Below, one piece after another: positions 46,374-55,216 of a stretch of DNA of 64,000 nucleotides. Position 1 is the stretch's first letter, and each line of letters opens with the position of its first letter. The position numbers and the translations under genes were made by a program. The DNA lies in contig RZUM01000009.1 of NCBI GenBank assembly GCA_004193205.1, positions 62,001 to 126,000 of the forward strand, in the 5' to 3' direction. Origin of the DNA: Gordonia sediminis. Its GTDB lineage: Bacteria; Actinomycetota; Actinomycetes; Mycobacteriales; Mycobacteriaceae. The notes below the pieces were generated by a model. That model was not told where the DNA came from. It did no database searches and worked only from the letters and a program-made list of their open reading frames with translations.

Positions 46374-47033
46374 ATGAGCGAGCGGGAGCTGACCTCGACC
46401 GAGCAACGGCGCGGCGAGAGCGATCGGGTGAAGGCGTTCAGCGACGGGGTCTTCGCCATCATCATCACGATCCTTGTGCTCGAGATCGGGGTACCTGCCG
46501 GGCTCGATGAGCTGTCACTGACGCAGGCCCTCGACGGCGTGTGGCCGGAGCTGGCCGCCTGGACGATCAGCTTTCTGCTCACCGGTATGTACTGGACCTG
46601 GCATCGTGACCTGTTCAACCAGGTCCGCTACGTTGACCGCGGCGTCGTCTGGCTGAACCTGCTGCTCCTGCTGCCGACCGCGCTGATCCCGTTCGCCGCC
46701 TCGGTGTTGGGTGAGTACCCGACGGAACCGATCGGCATCCACGTGTACGGCACCGTGCTCATCGCGACTGCACTGATGCGCTGGGTGCTCTACGCGTACG
46801 CGATGCGCCGGCCGGAATTGCTGTGGACGGCCATATCGCCGCGGCATCGGCGAATCGGCGCCACGATCAGTCTCGCTCCGGTCCCGGTGTATGCGATCGC
46901 GATGCTGGTCGCCGAGCCGGCGCCGTACCTGAGCCTCTCCCTCTACTTGTTGTTGCCGCTGCTCTATTTCGGACTGATCACTGCGCTGCGCCGCCGGCCC
47001 GGCACGCAGAGCGAGGCAGAGGACTATGCGTAG
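46374..47033 (+). CDS. TMEM175-family (DUF1211) potassium channel-like protein
   Basis: The 219-aa membrane protein has the TMEM175 filter-helix signature RVKAFSDGVFAIIITILVLEI near the N-terminus (FSD at residues 22-24), then ISFLLTGMYWTWHRDLFNQV and further helices, about six in total. Bacterial members form tetrameric K+-selective channels with a hydrophobic gate in helix 1. It is 39 bp after the cupin gene on the same strand and convergent with the defence-like operon. Confidence 0.87.
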   Translation: MSERELTSTEQRRGESDRVKAFSDGVFAIIITILVLEIGVPAGLDELSLTQALDGVWPELAAWTISFLLTGMYWTWHRDLFNQVRYVDRGVVWLNLLLLLPTALIPFAASVLGEYPTEPIGIHVYGTVLIATALMRWVLYAYAMRRPELLWTAISPRHRRIGATISLAPVPVYAIAMLVAEPAPYLSLSLYLLLPLLYFGLITALRRRPGTQSEAEDYA

Positions 47034-47071
47034 GCGGAGCCGATGCGTGGTCGTCGGGCAAACGTAATGAC

Positions 47072-47572
47072 CTACCGGAACACACTGCCTTTGTTTTCCG
47101 ACGCCTGCACCCGCTCGACGATCCAGCCGACGAGAAAATCGACCTTGCGTTTACGGCCGGTCTCCTTCCGGGTGTCGAGTTCCTGCTCGGCGATGATGTC
47201 GCGGAGCTGTTCGAGATCCAGCGCCCCGAGACGCTCGGTGAGGCCCTCGCTTCCCGACTCCCGGTAGACGACGAAGGGATCGAATGCACCGGGCTGACGC
47301 GCGACCCGCTTGGCCGGTGTCGCGGTGCGCTTTCGGGTCGTCGCGGGTGCCGCCGCGGGAGCCGCGCCATCGTCGCTGATACCGGGAGCCAGCGAGTCGA
47401 CCACATCGGTCAGCGCCTTGGCGAACCGCGTCGATCGCTCGGCCTCGACGATGATGGCCTTGGTCAGACCCGCGATCAGTTGCGCCGCCTGCGGATTCTT
47501 GCTGTCGAGCTGTGCGAGTGCACCTCCGATGGAGGAGTACTCCATGCGCCGGCGGGAATCGTCGGAACTCAT
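47072..47572 (-). CDS. Uncharacterised 166-aa protein, last gene of the GHKL-Z1-ParA operon
   Basis: I recognise no family with confidence. The N-terminal 60 residues are helical (GGALAQLDSKNPQAAQLIAGL, AERSTRFAKALTDVVDSLAP). A basic Ala/Thr-rich linker follows (TTRKRTATPAKRVARQ). The C-terminal 55 residues (GLTERLGALDLEQLRDIIAEQ, then ...GRKRKVDFLVGWIVERV) have the helix-turn-helix spacing of a SAP-like DNA-binding motif, a weak assignment. The start overlaps the ParA stop by ATGA, so it is coupled to ParA. By position it could be a ParB-like or adaptor partner of that ATPase, but no ParB motif is seen. Confidence 0.7.
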   Translation of the reverse strand: MSSDDSRRRMEYSSIGGALAQLDSKNPQAAQLIAGLTKAIIVEAERSTRFAKALTDVVDSLAPGISDDGAAPAAAPATTRKRTATPAKRVARQPGAFDPFVVYRESGSEGLTERLGALDLEQLRDIIAEQELDTRKETGRKRKVDFLVGWIVERVQASENKGSVFR

Positions 47573-48426
47573 CGGATCTTCTCCTGCGCTTCGGTCATAA
47601 CGTCCACGGTCAGGGCGCGGAACTGGTCGAACTGGCCTTGGTTTCCGTACTTGGTCCTGAGCGTCCCGTACGTCGCGAACTCCGCGGCCGCGGCCACCGA
47701 GTTCGCCTCGTTGATGTAGCTCGGCAGCACGTGCTGGATGGTGGGGTCGCGACGCAGGCGTCTGGTCGTGGAGCCGTGCACGCTCGAGTTCGACTTGAAT
47801 TTCGTGATGACGACACCGAGCTCGACGATCTCGCGACCGATTTCGTCGCCGAACTTCCTCACCCGGTTCTGGATCTGCGGGATGCCGTAGGTCGACAGGT
47901 GATCGGGGATGGTCGGGATGATGTAAGCGTCGGCGGCGGCAAGTCCATTCAGGGTCACCGGACCGATGTTGGGCGGGCAGTCGATGAGCACGTAATCGTA
48001 GAAGTCGACGACGGGTGCGATCGCCTTGCGCAGGAACATGACTCCGCCGTCGGACCGTGTCCTCGCGACCCGCAGCGCGCTCATCTCTTCCTGGAGTTCG
48101 ACGAGGTCGAGCGACGATGCGAGCAGGTCGACGGTGGTCACCCGCTTGACCGGCGAGACACGGCGCTCGATCGCGCTGTCGAGATCGAAGTCGCTGGTGC
48201 CGTGCACCGCGTCGGCGAACAGCGTGGCGAGGGTGTCGCCGTTGGTGTTCAGCTCGAACCAGCGTTGTTCGCTGATCATCATGGTGGTGAGATTGATCTG
48301 CGAGTCGAGATCGATGAGCAGCACCCGCTGACCGAACTCCGCCGACATGAACTCGGCGAGCCCTGCCGTCACGGTGGTCTTGCCCACCCCACCTTTCAGG
48401 CTGATCGTCGCGATCACCTTCGCCAT
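47569..48426 (-). CDS. ParA/MinD-family ATPase of the GHKL-Z1 operon
   Basis: The 285-aa protein has a deviant Walker A motif (TISLKGGVGKTTVTAGLAEF, about 8-27), the A' segment VLLIDLDSQINLTTMM, and Walker B YVLIDCPPNIG, so it should be an active ParA-type ATPase. The start has AGGAG upstream, and the gene lies 24 bp after the Z1 gene. ParA proteins usually move DNA or protein clusters with a ParB or adaptor. No parS-like site or ParB is evident here. Its inclusion in a GHKL-Z1 operon is unusual and may reflect ATP-driven positioning or assembly of the complex. Confidence 0.88.
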   Translation of the reverse strand: MAKVIATISLKGGVGKTTVTAGLAEFMSAEFGQRVLLIDLDSQINLTTMMISEQRWFELNTNGDTLATLFADAVHGTSDFDLDSAIERRVSPVKRVTTVDLLASSLDLVELQEEMSALRVARTRSDGGVMFLRKAIAPVVDFYDYVLIDCPPNIGPVTLNGLAAADAYIIPTIPDHLSTYGIPQIQNRVRKFGDEIGREIVELGVVITKFKSNSSVHGSTTRRLRRDPTIQHVLPSYINEANSVAAAAEFATYGTLRTKYGNQGQFDQFRALTVDVMTEAQEKIR

Positions 48427-48450
48427 TGAATACTCCTGACTTTCTTGCTG

Positions 48451-51381
48451 TTACGCATCGACGATGGCTCCCGCATCGGACTTTCGGACGGTGAATCCGA
48501 TAGCTGGGCTCGGGTATGCCGCGAACGGGAGGGCGTAGGAGAAGAGCGTCGCGACATCGACCGGATTCACCTTCCCCCGACCCGGATCCTTGAATTGACG
48601 AGCCCCGTACGGGTCACTCGCGAACAGGAGGATCATTCCGCCGCGTGTGGGCTTACGCAGCTGCTGCGCCAACGGACCACCGACGAGTTTGTCCGGGTTG
48701 CCGGCGATGTGCTCGATCGCGTCCCGCTCCCGGACCGCGGTTCCGGTGAACCCGGTCCGGTAGGCGAGCGGCTGACGCTTGCGGTTCACCAGCGGTAGTG
48801 GCACGGGGTAGTCGCCGATGAGGACCGGTGACCGCTTCTTCGGTATCGGGACCAGGATCGCGAAGTCGTCGAGAGCGCCGCGATCCATCGCTCGCGCGAA
48901 CGCCTCGCGGTGCGGGCCGAAGTCCCAGTTGGCATCCCACACGAACCGATCGACGACATCCAGAACCGCGTGCGCAGCAACCGTTCCGAAACGCGCCTCG
49001 AACATGCGGGATCGTCCGTCCTTGTCGATGAAGGCGAACTCCCCGGTCTCCTCGAGGGCGTCGAGCAGAGGACGAACGAGCCGGAAATGAGTGATGTTGT
49101 GCGAGCCGTCGTCACGCGGCCCCTGCATGGTGAAACTGAAACTCTGGCCGCCGACACTGCGGTGGGCCAGTTCGGCGTTGTACATCTTGTTGGCGGCGGT
49201 GGGCCGGAGCCATGGCAGCCGCTGGAACACCATCGGCGGAACGTCACGGGGTGTCACCATCGGTTCACCGGCCGCGTTGATACCGCTGAATCGATCGAGT
49301 TCCTCGCGGAAGTCCTCCTCGTCGTCGACGATCGCCTCGAACGCCCGGTACATGTCGACGACCCGGCCCGCCGGCCCCGGCACCTCGCGCCCGATGAACA
49401 GCCGCACCAGATCCCGATACCCGGGCCGGAAACCAAACCATCGGCCCATCTGCATCAGCGTGTCCGCCTGCGCCGTCCGGCGGGTGTAATACGTCGTCGT
49501 CAGCCCCTCGACGGTGAACCCCCGGCTGAGCTTCGTCCCGCCCACCAGGATCTTCCACACCTGATGCTCCTGGAAGTTCAGCGGTTCCTGCAGATAGTCC
49601 TTGTCGGCCTCACCGTTGACGACGATGATCGGCCGCACTCCCTCGCCGATCTTGTCGCACGCTGCGCCGATGAATGTCTCGAGGTCGGCGAAGGATTCCG
49701 GGCTCGGTACCCCCGGTTGCGCACGGTGCGCGGAGACTACTCGAAAATCGTTGTTCCACAGCTCTTCGAGCCGCACGAGACCGGATGGCTGGCTGTAGGA
49801 GGCCGACTTCCACAGGGCTTCGAACTCGGTCGCGAGTGCCTTGTGCTCGGCCTGTTTGACCGATTCGTGGACCAGCATGGTGTGGTGACGGAAGTCGCCC
49901 GGCACACCTCGGTCACATCGGAACAGCTTGATGGCCCCGGCGAGGACGAACGAGTCGAGTGCACGCAGCCGCTCGGCATCACGGTCTTCATCACTCTGTG
50001 CGACGAGATCCCTGACGAAAGCACTCTCGTTCGAGTTCGCGGGTGTCTTCTCCACGCCGACACCGAGATCGTCGTCTCGATCGTGAAAGTCGGCACCGCC
50101 CATATAGTCCGCCGGACGTTCCAGGCTGACGATGAAGTCGTTCGGGAAGATGTTCACCGAGTCGTCCGGGTCCACGAACACGTTGGCGAACGGTGTCGCC
50201 GTGTAGCCGATGTACTGACTGCGTGGCAGAAGTCCGAGCAGCAGCGAGATCTGTTCGTTGATCGCCGTCCGTTCGACCCGCCCGTTGGCGAAGTTCTTCG
50301 GGTTCTGGGTGTTCACCGACGCCTGATCGGCCTCGTCGTCGATGATGAGCGCCGGAATCTGGTCGAGTGGGGTGGGAATCTTCTGGACGTCGGACACCAG
50401 CTTCTTCAGCACCGCAGAGTTCTTCTTCACCACCGCGACGCGGACGTTGCTGGAGTGGAGGTTGACCGGATCGATCAGCGGCCGATCATGATCGACGAAC
50501 TCGTAGTGCAGGGTGCCGATGCCCTTTGCGAGCGCCTTGTAGTCGTCGACCACACCGGTCAGACGCCGGATGGCCGGGGCGTCGTTGGAGTGATTGGGGT
50601 CGATGACGTGGCTCAGGAACGCTCCGTTGTGCCAGTCCTCGTCGTTGCAGTACTCGGTCTCGTCGATGTTCTGCATCCCGATGAGCTCCATGTCCAGGCG
50701 CCGCTGCGTCTGACTGCGCAAGAGCTCGATCGTCCCCGTGAGGACGATGACGAGACGGTACCCGGCGTCGACGGCCTTGGCGATCACGCCGGTGAAGTTG
50801 GCCGTCTTCCCGCTCTGGACATACCCGACGACGAGCCCTTTGGATTGGTACGGCTCGGTTCGGGTCGGATCGGCAAGTCGCCGAACGACTTCGGTGGTGG
50901 CGACGTCCAGCTTGTCGACGGTGTCCTGCGTCCACCCCTTCCGGCCGAGGATCCCTCGGTAGGCATACCAGTAGAAGTCGTGCGCCGCACGGCGTTCCGG
51001 CGTGTACCAGGGCTCCCACGGCTGTTGCGCGGCGACGACGGTGGGTCCACCCGCGACGGGATACCTGTCGTTGAGCGGGGCGAACGCGGGTTCGGGAAGG
51101 CCCAAGCGCGTGTAGATCACTGCGCGCCGGTCGAGCGAATGTGGTTGGGTCCCGTCCACCCACTCGGCCACGCTCTCCGCATCCCACCGCGTCAGCGCCG
51201 ACCGGACGGCCCGGCGAACCGGCGCGACGCGCTCGTCGACCATCACATCGACGATCGCCTCCATGTCGACGGGTCCGCCGTCCGCATCGGCGACACGTCC
51301 GGTCACCGCCCCGAGGAGGCGAGCGGGGGGATGGTCCCCGACGAACTCGCGTGCGACCGCATCGATGAGTGCCGAGGTCAT
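48451..51381 (-). CDS. Z1-domain superfamily-II helicase/ATPase-like protein
   Basis: The 976-aa protein has a Walker A motif GYVQSGKTANFTGVIAKAVD (about 187-206), a DEAD-type Walker B ALIIDDEADQASVN (about 344-357), and motif III-like YIGYTATPFANVFVDP. The Z1 core follows, with GGTKLSRGFTVEGLTTTYYTRR and the arginine-finger region LMQMGRWFGFRPGYRDLVRLF (about 642-662). Z1 proteins occur in restriction-like systems with GHKL (MutL/MORC) ATPases. No nuclease motif is seen in the C-terminal 300 residues. The ATG at 51381 overlaps the GHKL gene stop (ATGA). A much longer open frame upstream in this frame is antisense noise. Confidence 0.9.
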   Translation of the reverse strand: MTSALIDAVAREFVGDHPPARLLGAVTGRVADADGGPVDMEAIVDVMVDERVAPVRRAVRSALTRWDAESVAEWVDGTQPHSLDRRAVIYTRLGLPEPAFAPLNDRYPVAGGPTVVAAQQPWEPWYTPERRAAHDFYWYAYRGILGRKGWTQDTVDKLDVATTEVVRRLADPTRTEPYQSKGLVVGYVQSGKTANFTGVIAKAVDAGYRLVIVLTGTIELLRSQTQRRLDMELIGMQNIDETEYCNDEDWHNGAFLSHVIDPNHSNDAPAIRRLTGVVDDYKALAKGIGTLHYEFVDHDRPLIDPVNLHSSNVRVAVVKKNSAVLKKLVSDVQKIPTPLDQIPALIIDDEADQASVNTQNPKNFANGRVERTAINEQISLLLGLLPRSQYIGYTATPFANVFVDPDDSVNIFPNDFIVSLERPADYMGGADFHDRDDDLGVGVEKTPANSNESAFVRDLVAQSDEDRDAERLRALDSFVLAGAIKLFRCDRGVPGDFRHHTMLVHESVKQAEHKALATEFEALWKSASYSQPSGLVRLEELWNNDFRVVSAHRAQPGVPSPESFADLETFIGAACDKIGEGVRPIIVVNGEADKDYLQEPLNFQEHQVWKILVGGTKLSRGFTVEGLTTTYYTRRTAQADTLMQMGRWFGFRPGYRDLVRLFIGREVPGPAGRVVDMYRAFEAIVDDEEDFREELDRFSGINAAGEPMVTPRDVPPMVFQRLPWLRPTAANKMYNAELAHRSVGGQSFSFTMQGPRDDGSHNITHFRLVRPLLDALEETGEFAFIDKDGRSRMFEARFGTVAAHAVLDVVDRFVWDANWDFGPHREAFARAMDRGALDDFAILVPIPKKRSPVLIGDYPVPLPLVNRKRQPLAYRTGFTGTAVRERDAIEHIAGNPDKLVGGPLAQQLRKPTRGGMILLFASDPYGARQFKDPGRGKVNPVDVATLFSYALPFAAYPSPAIGFTVRKSDAGAIVDA

Positions 51382-52820
51382 GACACCACCTCCTGAGCGG
51401 ACATCGCCGCGATCAGCACCCGCTGCCACGAATCCAATTGCTCGGCCTGCCTGGAACTGTGTCTGGTTGCGTCGAACATGTCTTGGGAGAGCAGGAAGAG
51501 CAGGGTGCGCAGCAGTGGAACGTCGCTGCCACCTTTCCGGCTGCCGCCGAGGCGCCGCCGGAATCGGGCATTGATCCACAGTGACCGGTTCTCGAGATCC
51601 ACCTCGAAGAATCGGTCTCCGCCCAGGACCCGCCAGCCGATCTGAACCGGGTCGGCCGAGTCCACGAAGGTGAAGCAATCCGCGAACTCGTCGAGTACCT
51701 CGTCGGGGAGTCCCGAGCCCGGCTCGACGACGGTGACGGGGCGCCGTTGGACCCTGCGGGCCGCCCGTGCCGCCGCCTCGGCATCGTCGAGGTAGCCGCC
51801 GTCCAGCGCGTCGCGCCAGGCGGCGGAGAGGGCCGCGTCGATCGTCACGCCGGATTTCTCCGGGTTGATCACGACATGATCGGCAGTGGCTGGGTTGAGT
51901 TCTACCGCGACCCGCGCGAGGCCCCATTCGGGGCGGGGCCGGACGACGCCGAGCCATCCACCGGCGTGGAGCAGTCGGTCGTTGCGGTAGACGAAGAATC
52001 CCTGGGACTCGCGACCCGGCATTCCGCCGAGCTTGTATTCGGGCGCCGCGGTGCGGGCCGGCCAGATGTGCGCGGCCATCGTCGTCGGGTCGGCGAGCCG
52101 CACGGAGAGCTCGCGCGGGTAGTCGGGGGCGCCCGAGCGCCGGTAGCCAAACGGATCGATCGCACGCACCGATCGGGGTGCGCCGGCGCGCCGCTCGACG
52201 TCGTCGAAGACGTCGATGGTGATGGAGATCCCCCGCGCGATCAACCGGTGAAACACCAGTCCCAGCCAGTCCCGAAGGTCTCCGATCGCCCCTTCCAGCC
52301 ACGCGGCCTGATCATCGGGGTCGGCGGCGGTCGGGAAGGTGCGGATGCCCCGCCACTCGACGATGGTCCCGGTGTCGAAGGGGAATCGCGGGTGGGCCAC
52401 ATCCATCGCGGTTTGCGCGTCGTCGTCGCCGACCACCTCGAGTCGCGGGGCGTCGTCGCGGTCGGAAACCGTGAGCCGCCGACCGTGAGCGACGCGGCCG
52501 AGTGCCCGCGAGTAGACGGTGAGGGTGTCGGCCTGGCTGATCGACGCCGCTTTCATGCCGACGCCGAAGTGGCCCTGTTCGTCGGCGCCGTAGCCGCGTG
52601 TGGCCCCGTACCGCATGGCCGCGTCGATCGTCTGACCGTCCATGCCCCGTCCGTCGTCGATCACCCGCAATCCGGTGACTCGGCGGCCTGCCTGGAGAAA
52701 CCGGATCAGGACGTGCCGGGCCTGCGCATCGACGCTGTTGTCGACGAGGTCGGCGACGGCGGTCGGCAACGTGTGGTGCAGACCGAGCGCACGGGTGACC
52801 CGAGAGACGTCGCGGTTCAT
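51378..52820 (-). CDS. GHKL ATPase (MutL/MORC/Hsp90-type fold)
   Basis: The 480-aa protein has the Bergerat-fold motifs in order: N-box VADLVDNSVDAQA (about 22-34), G1 VIDDGRGMDGQTIDAAMRYG (about 53-72), and G2 with lid GHFGVGMKAASISQAD (about 83-98). An S5-like transducer and a C-terminal domain of unknown type follow. This domain order is that of the MORC/MutL-like ATPases that pair with Z1 proteins in predicted restriction systems. It has no MutL endonuclease motif. The start overlaps the upstream gene (ATGA) and its stop overlaps the Z1 start, so stoichiometric production is expected. Confidence 0.9.
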   Translation of the reverse strand: MNRDVSRVTRALGLHHTLPTAVADLVDNSVDAQARHVLIRFLQAGRRVTGLRVIDDGRGMDGQTIDAAMRYGATRGYGADEQGHFGVGMKAASISQADTLTVYSRALGRVAHGRRLTVSDRDDAPRLEVVGDDDAQTAMDVAHPRFPFDTGTIVEWRGIRTFPTAADPDDQAAWLEGAIGDLRDWLGLVFHRLIARGISITIDVFDDVERRAGAPRSVRAIDPFGYRRSGAPDYPRELSVRLADPTTMAAHIWPARTAAPEYKLGGMPGRESQGFFVYRNDRLLHAGGWLGVVRPRPEWGLARVAVELNPATADHVVINPEKSGVTIDAALSAAWRDALDGGYLDDAEAAARAARRVQRRPVTVVEPGSGLPDEVLDEFADCFTFVDSADPVQIGWRVLGGDRFFEVDLENRSLWINARFRRRLGGSRKGGSDVPLLRTLLFLLSQDMFDATRHSSRQAEQLDSWQRVLIAAMSAQEVVS

Positions 52821-54793
52821 CGGGACGCCACCACCCATTTCTCCTCCAAGAGGCGGGCCACCGCCTCGTCGCGGGATTGATAGACGCTGAGGATGCGGCG
52901 AGGTTTCGTCGCGGGTGGCAGCCCGGCAGCCTGGGCGAGAACGGTCGCGAGACGGTCCTCGGCGAGGTCGGTGGGGGCCGGATGGCCGACGAGGGCGAGC
53001 GCGCGTCGGAGCGGATCGTCGGTGTCCGCGACTGCGGCAGCTCGCCGCACCCCGAAACCCTCGCTTTCGGAACAGGTCAGGATCACCACGTCTCCCGGCC
53101 GGCTGTCGAGTTCGGTGAGGAAGCGCCGGATGGTTCCCGATGTCGGGCTTGCGGCCGTCCACCGCAACGTCTGCGGGCCGAGCGGGCTGGGGAGCTCGTG
53201 GACCGTTCCGGGCCGGCATCCGAAAGCGGTCGCAACACCGGCCGGTACGGTCAGGCTCGCGCCCCGCAGATGGTCGGCGGCCACCGAGATCCGGAAGCAC
53301 CAGGTGCCGTCGATCCGGTAGAGGCGCCGGGTCCGTCGGACATCCGTGAACCTGCGCTGCTCGCCGATCTCACCCGGGACGTCGTCACGCAGCCGCCAAC
53401 GTCCCGATTCGTCACGAGTGACCCGGTCGTCGTCGTTCAGAATCCGTTCCACGGATCCACGGGATCGATTGGTGTCCAGGTGGTCCATGACCTCGTCGGT
53501 GGTCAGCGACCGGGATGCGGCGTCCAGGATGCCGGCGATGTGGTCCTCGGGCCGTCTGGTCATGAGCAGGGCGTGACCGTCGACGATGGGGATCTCACAG
53601 AACTCGATCCAGGCCCTGGCCTCATCGGGCGCGAGGTTGAGCGATCGGGCGACCGTCGACAGTGCGACGGCACCGTTGTCCGATTCGAACTGCTCGAGCA
53701 TCACGATGGTTCGTCCCTTGGCGGCGTGCACATCGGGCGCGGCCGCCCAGCCCTCGGTGACCTCGAAGAAGTCGTCGAGCCGGTCGAGTACCAGCCAGAG
53801 CGGAACGCCCAACGAGGGCACCGCCCGATCGAGAACCGGATGGAGCGCGAGGAGCCTGACCAGCGGTGTGATCGGTGCGATCTCGGTGCGGATGCTCGCC
53901 AGCAGACCACCCGCCGCGGTGTCGAACCCACATACCGTCGCGAATCTCTCCTTGACCGCGGCCACCAGCGTGCCGGCGCGGCTCTTGGTCACATGCAGTC
54001 GGGCGCTCAACTCCCCCATCGTCACGGGGTCGGCCGCCATGAGGTGATCGCGCAGGACGATGCTCTCGCGTTCGTCGAGTTGTTCGACGAGATTCTCGAT
54101 CTCGTCGATGGGATTGGCCTCGACGAGGATGTCGAGGTCACGCGCAGTCACCGCCGAAACGCGTGAGGCCGCATCTTGCACCCCCTCGGGTGCGTCGTCC
54201 TCGATCTCGACCTCGATCAGGGGTGTATCGAGCCGATCGCGGAGCCTGCGCCACCGGGCGAGGAACCGGAGGTCGTCGACGAGTTGGGTGACCGCGGGAT
54301 TGTCGCCCTCCTGCTCGGGCGCCGTGCCCCGCTCCGGGTCTATCCGGATCGCCGCGCCCACGATTCCCGCAGATATCTGCTGCACCGTCTCGAGGCTCGT
54401 GCCGCGCAGAGTGAAGAGCGTCTCCACATTGGCCGACATCAGGGTTGTGACGAAGTCGCGGGTGCCGAGTCGGCGAACCACCGTCTCGGCGCGCGGTGGC
54501 AGATGGAGGGCCGCGAGTCCGATCCCAGCATCCAGCGTCGGCGCGATCTCACCGAACGGAACGGAACGATGATTGCGGGCGACGAGTTGGCCCAGCGACT
54601 CGACAAGTGAATCCATCGACGCATCGGTGCAGGTGTCACGCGGTGAATCGGAGACCCACCAATCCGCTACCTCGGGAACCAAGGCTTCGAGCCGCGCGGC
54701 GGCTGCCGATTCGTAGGTGTCGAGCCACGGGAAGAGCTCGACCCAGGTCTCTCCACGCAGGTCAGTGCCGTCACTCTGCGAAAACGCGAACAT
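52817..54793 (-). CDS. Multi-domain DNA-binding protein with RpoA-CTD-like, sigma-region-4-like and winged-helix segments
   Basis: The 658-aa protein leads the operon. Residues about 92-145 (LPPRAETVVRRLGTRDFVTT, then LFTLRGTSLETVQQI) follow the helix-hairpin-helix pattern of the RNA polymerase alpha C-terminal domain. Residues about 236-288 (LDERESIVLRDHLMAADPVT, then MGELSARLHVTKSRAGTL) match sigma region 4. Residues about 428-470 (SLTTDEVMDHLDTNRSRGSV, then RVTRDESGRWRLRD) look like a winged helix. The C-terminal 190 residues are unassigned. It could be a DNA-binding regulator or the target-recognition subunit of the GHKL-Z1 complex. It is not a normal sigma factor, since region 2 is missing. 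Domain calls are by eye. Confidence 0.75.
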   Translation of the reverse strand: MFAFSQSDGTDLRGETWVELFPWLDTYESAAAARLEALVPEVADWWVSDSPRDTCTDASMDSLVESLGQLVARNHRSVPFGEIAPTLDAGIGLAALHLPPRAETVVRRLGTRDFVTTLMSANVETLFTLRGTSLETVQQISAGIVGAAIRIDPERGTAPEQEGDNPAVTQLVDDLRFLARWRRLRDRLDTPLIEVEIEDDAPEGVQDAASRVSAVTARDLDILVEANPIDEIENLVEQLDERESIVLRDHLMAADPVTMGELSARLHVTKSRAGTLVAAVKERFATVCGFDTAAGGLLASIRTEIAPITPLVRLLALHPVLDRAVPSLGVPLWLVLDRLDDFFEVTEGWAAAPDVHAAKGRTIVMLEQFESDNGAVALSTVARSLNLAPDEARAWIEFCEIPIVDGHALLMTRRPEDHIAGILDAASRSLTTDEVMDHLDTNRSRGSVERILNDDDRVTRDESGRWRLRDDVPGEIGEQRRFTDVRRTRRLYRIDGTWCFRISVAADHLRGASLTVPAGVATAFGCRPGTVHELPSPLGPQTLRWTAASPTSGTIRRFLTELDSRPGDVVILTCSESEGFGVRRAAAVADTDDPLRRALALVGHPAPTDLAEDRLATVLAQAAGLPPATKPRRILSVYQSRDEAVARLLEEKWVVASR

Positions 54794-54813
54794 CTACGGC
54801 AACGGCTCTTCCT

Positions 54814-54830
54814 GGTGCAGTCACTGCACC
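54814..54830. promoter_or_regulatory. Perfect 17-bp palindrome upstream of the GHKL-Z1 operon
   Basis: GGTGCAGTCACTGCACC (8-bp arms, one central base) ends 21 bp upstream of the first ATG of the operon. It is placed like an operator or leader hairpin. The first gene product has DNA-binding motifs and could bind it; that is inference. Confidence 0.6.
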
Positions 54831-55216
54831 CCTGCTGATCACTCCGTCGAGGAGCTTATCGGACGACATGTGAACTCGCTTTCTGCCACCTGCCGACGTC
54901 GGACGACCCGCCTCGACGCTGCGGCAGCTGCGGTCTGACGACCTCGGGGCCTGGGCCTGACATCGTCAGCGCCCGAAGCGGCGAAGGCACAGTGGCGGTC
55001 GACCTGCAAATCCTTAGCGAGACAAAGCAACACTCACCTATCACCACTGAATGAATCAGCGATGTTGAGCGGACAGCGTCGCCGGATAGCGGTAAATTTC
55101 GACATACTGCACCGACGATTTGACCGCCATGTCTGGTGGTCGTCGTTGCATGGGCGATCACCAGGCGACTCACCGGCACCGTGGCCTTCGAGCCTCCATG
55201 GCAGTAGGAGACACAA
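54831..55216. other. Divergent non-coding region between the GHKL-Z1 operon and the protease gene
   Basis: No gene is seen. The stretch 54990-55110 is visibly more AT-rich than its surroundings, in keeping with a promoter region or acquired DNA. No -35/-10 pair was convincing for either direction. Confidence 0.4.

Noticed and set aside
48910-51396. Very long plus-strand open frame opposite the Z1 gene
   Set aside because: Composition is rich in Arg, His, Gly and Asp with no domain, and it mirrors a well-supported minus-strand gene; it is an antisense frame of high-GC DNA.
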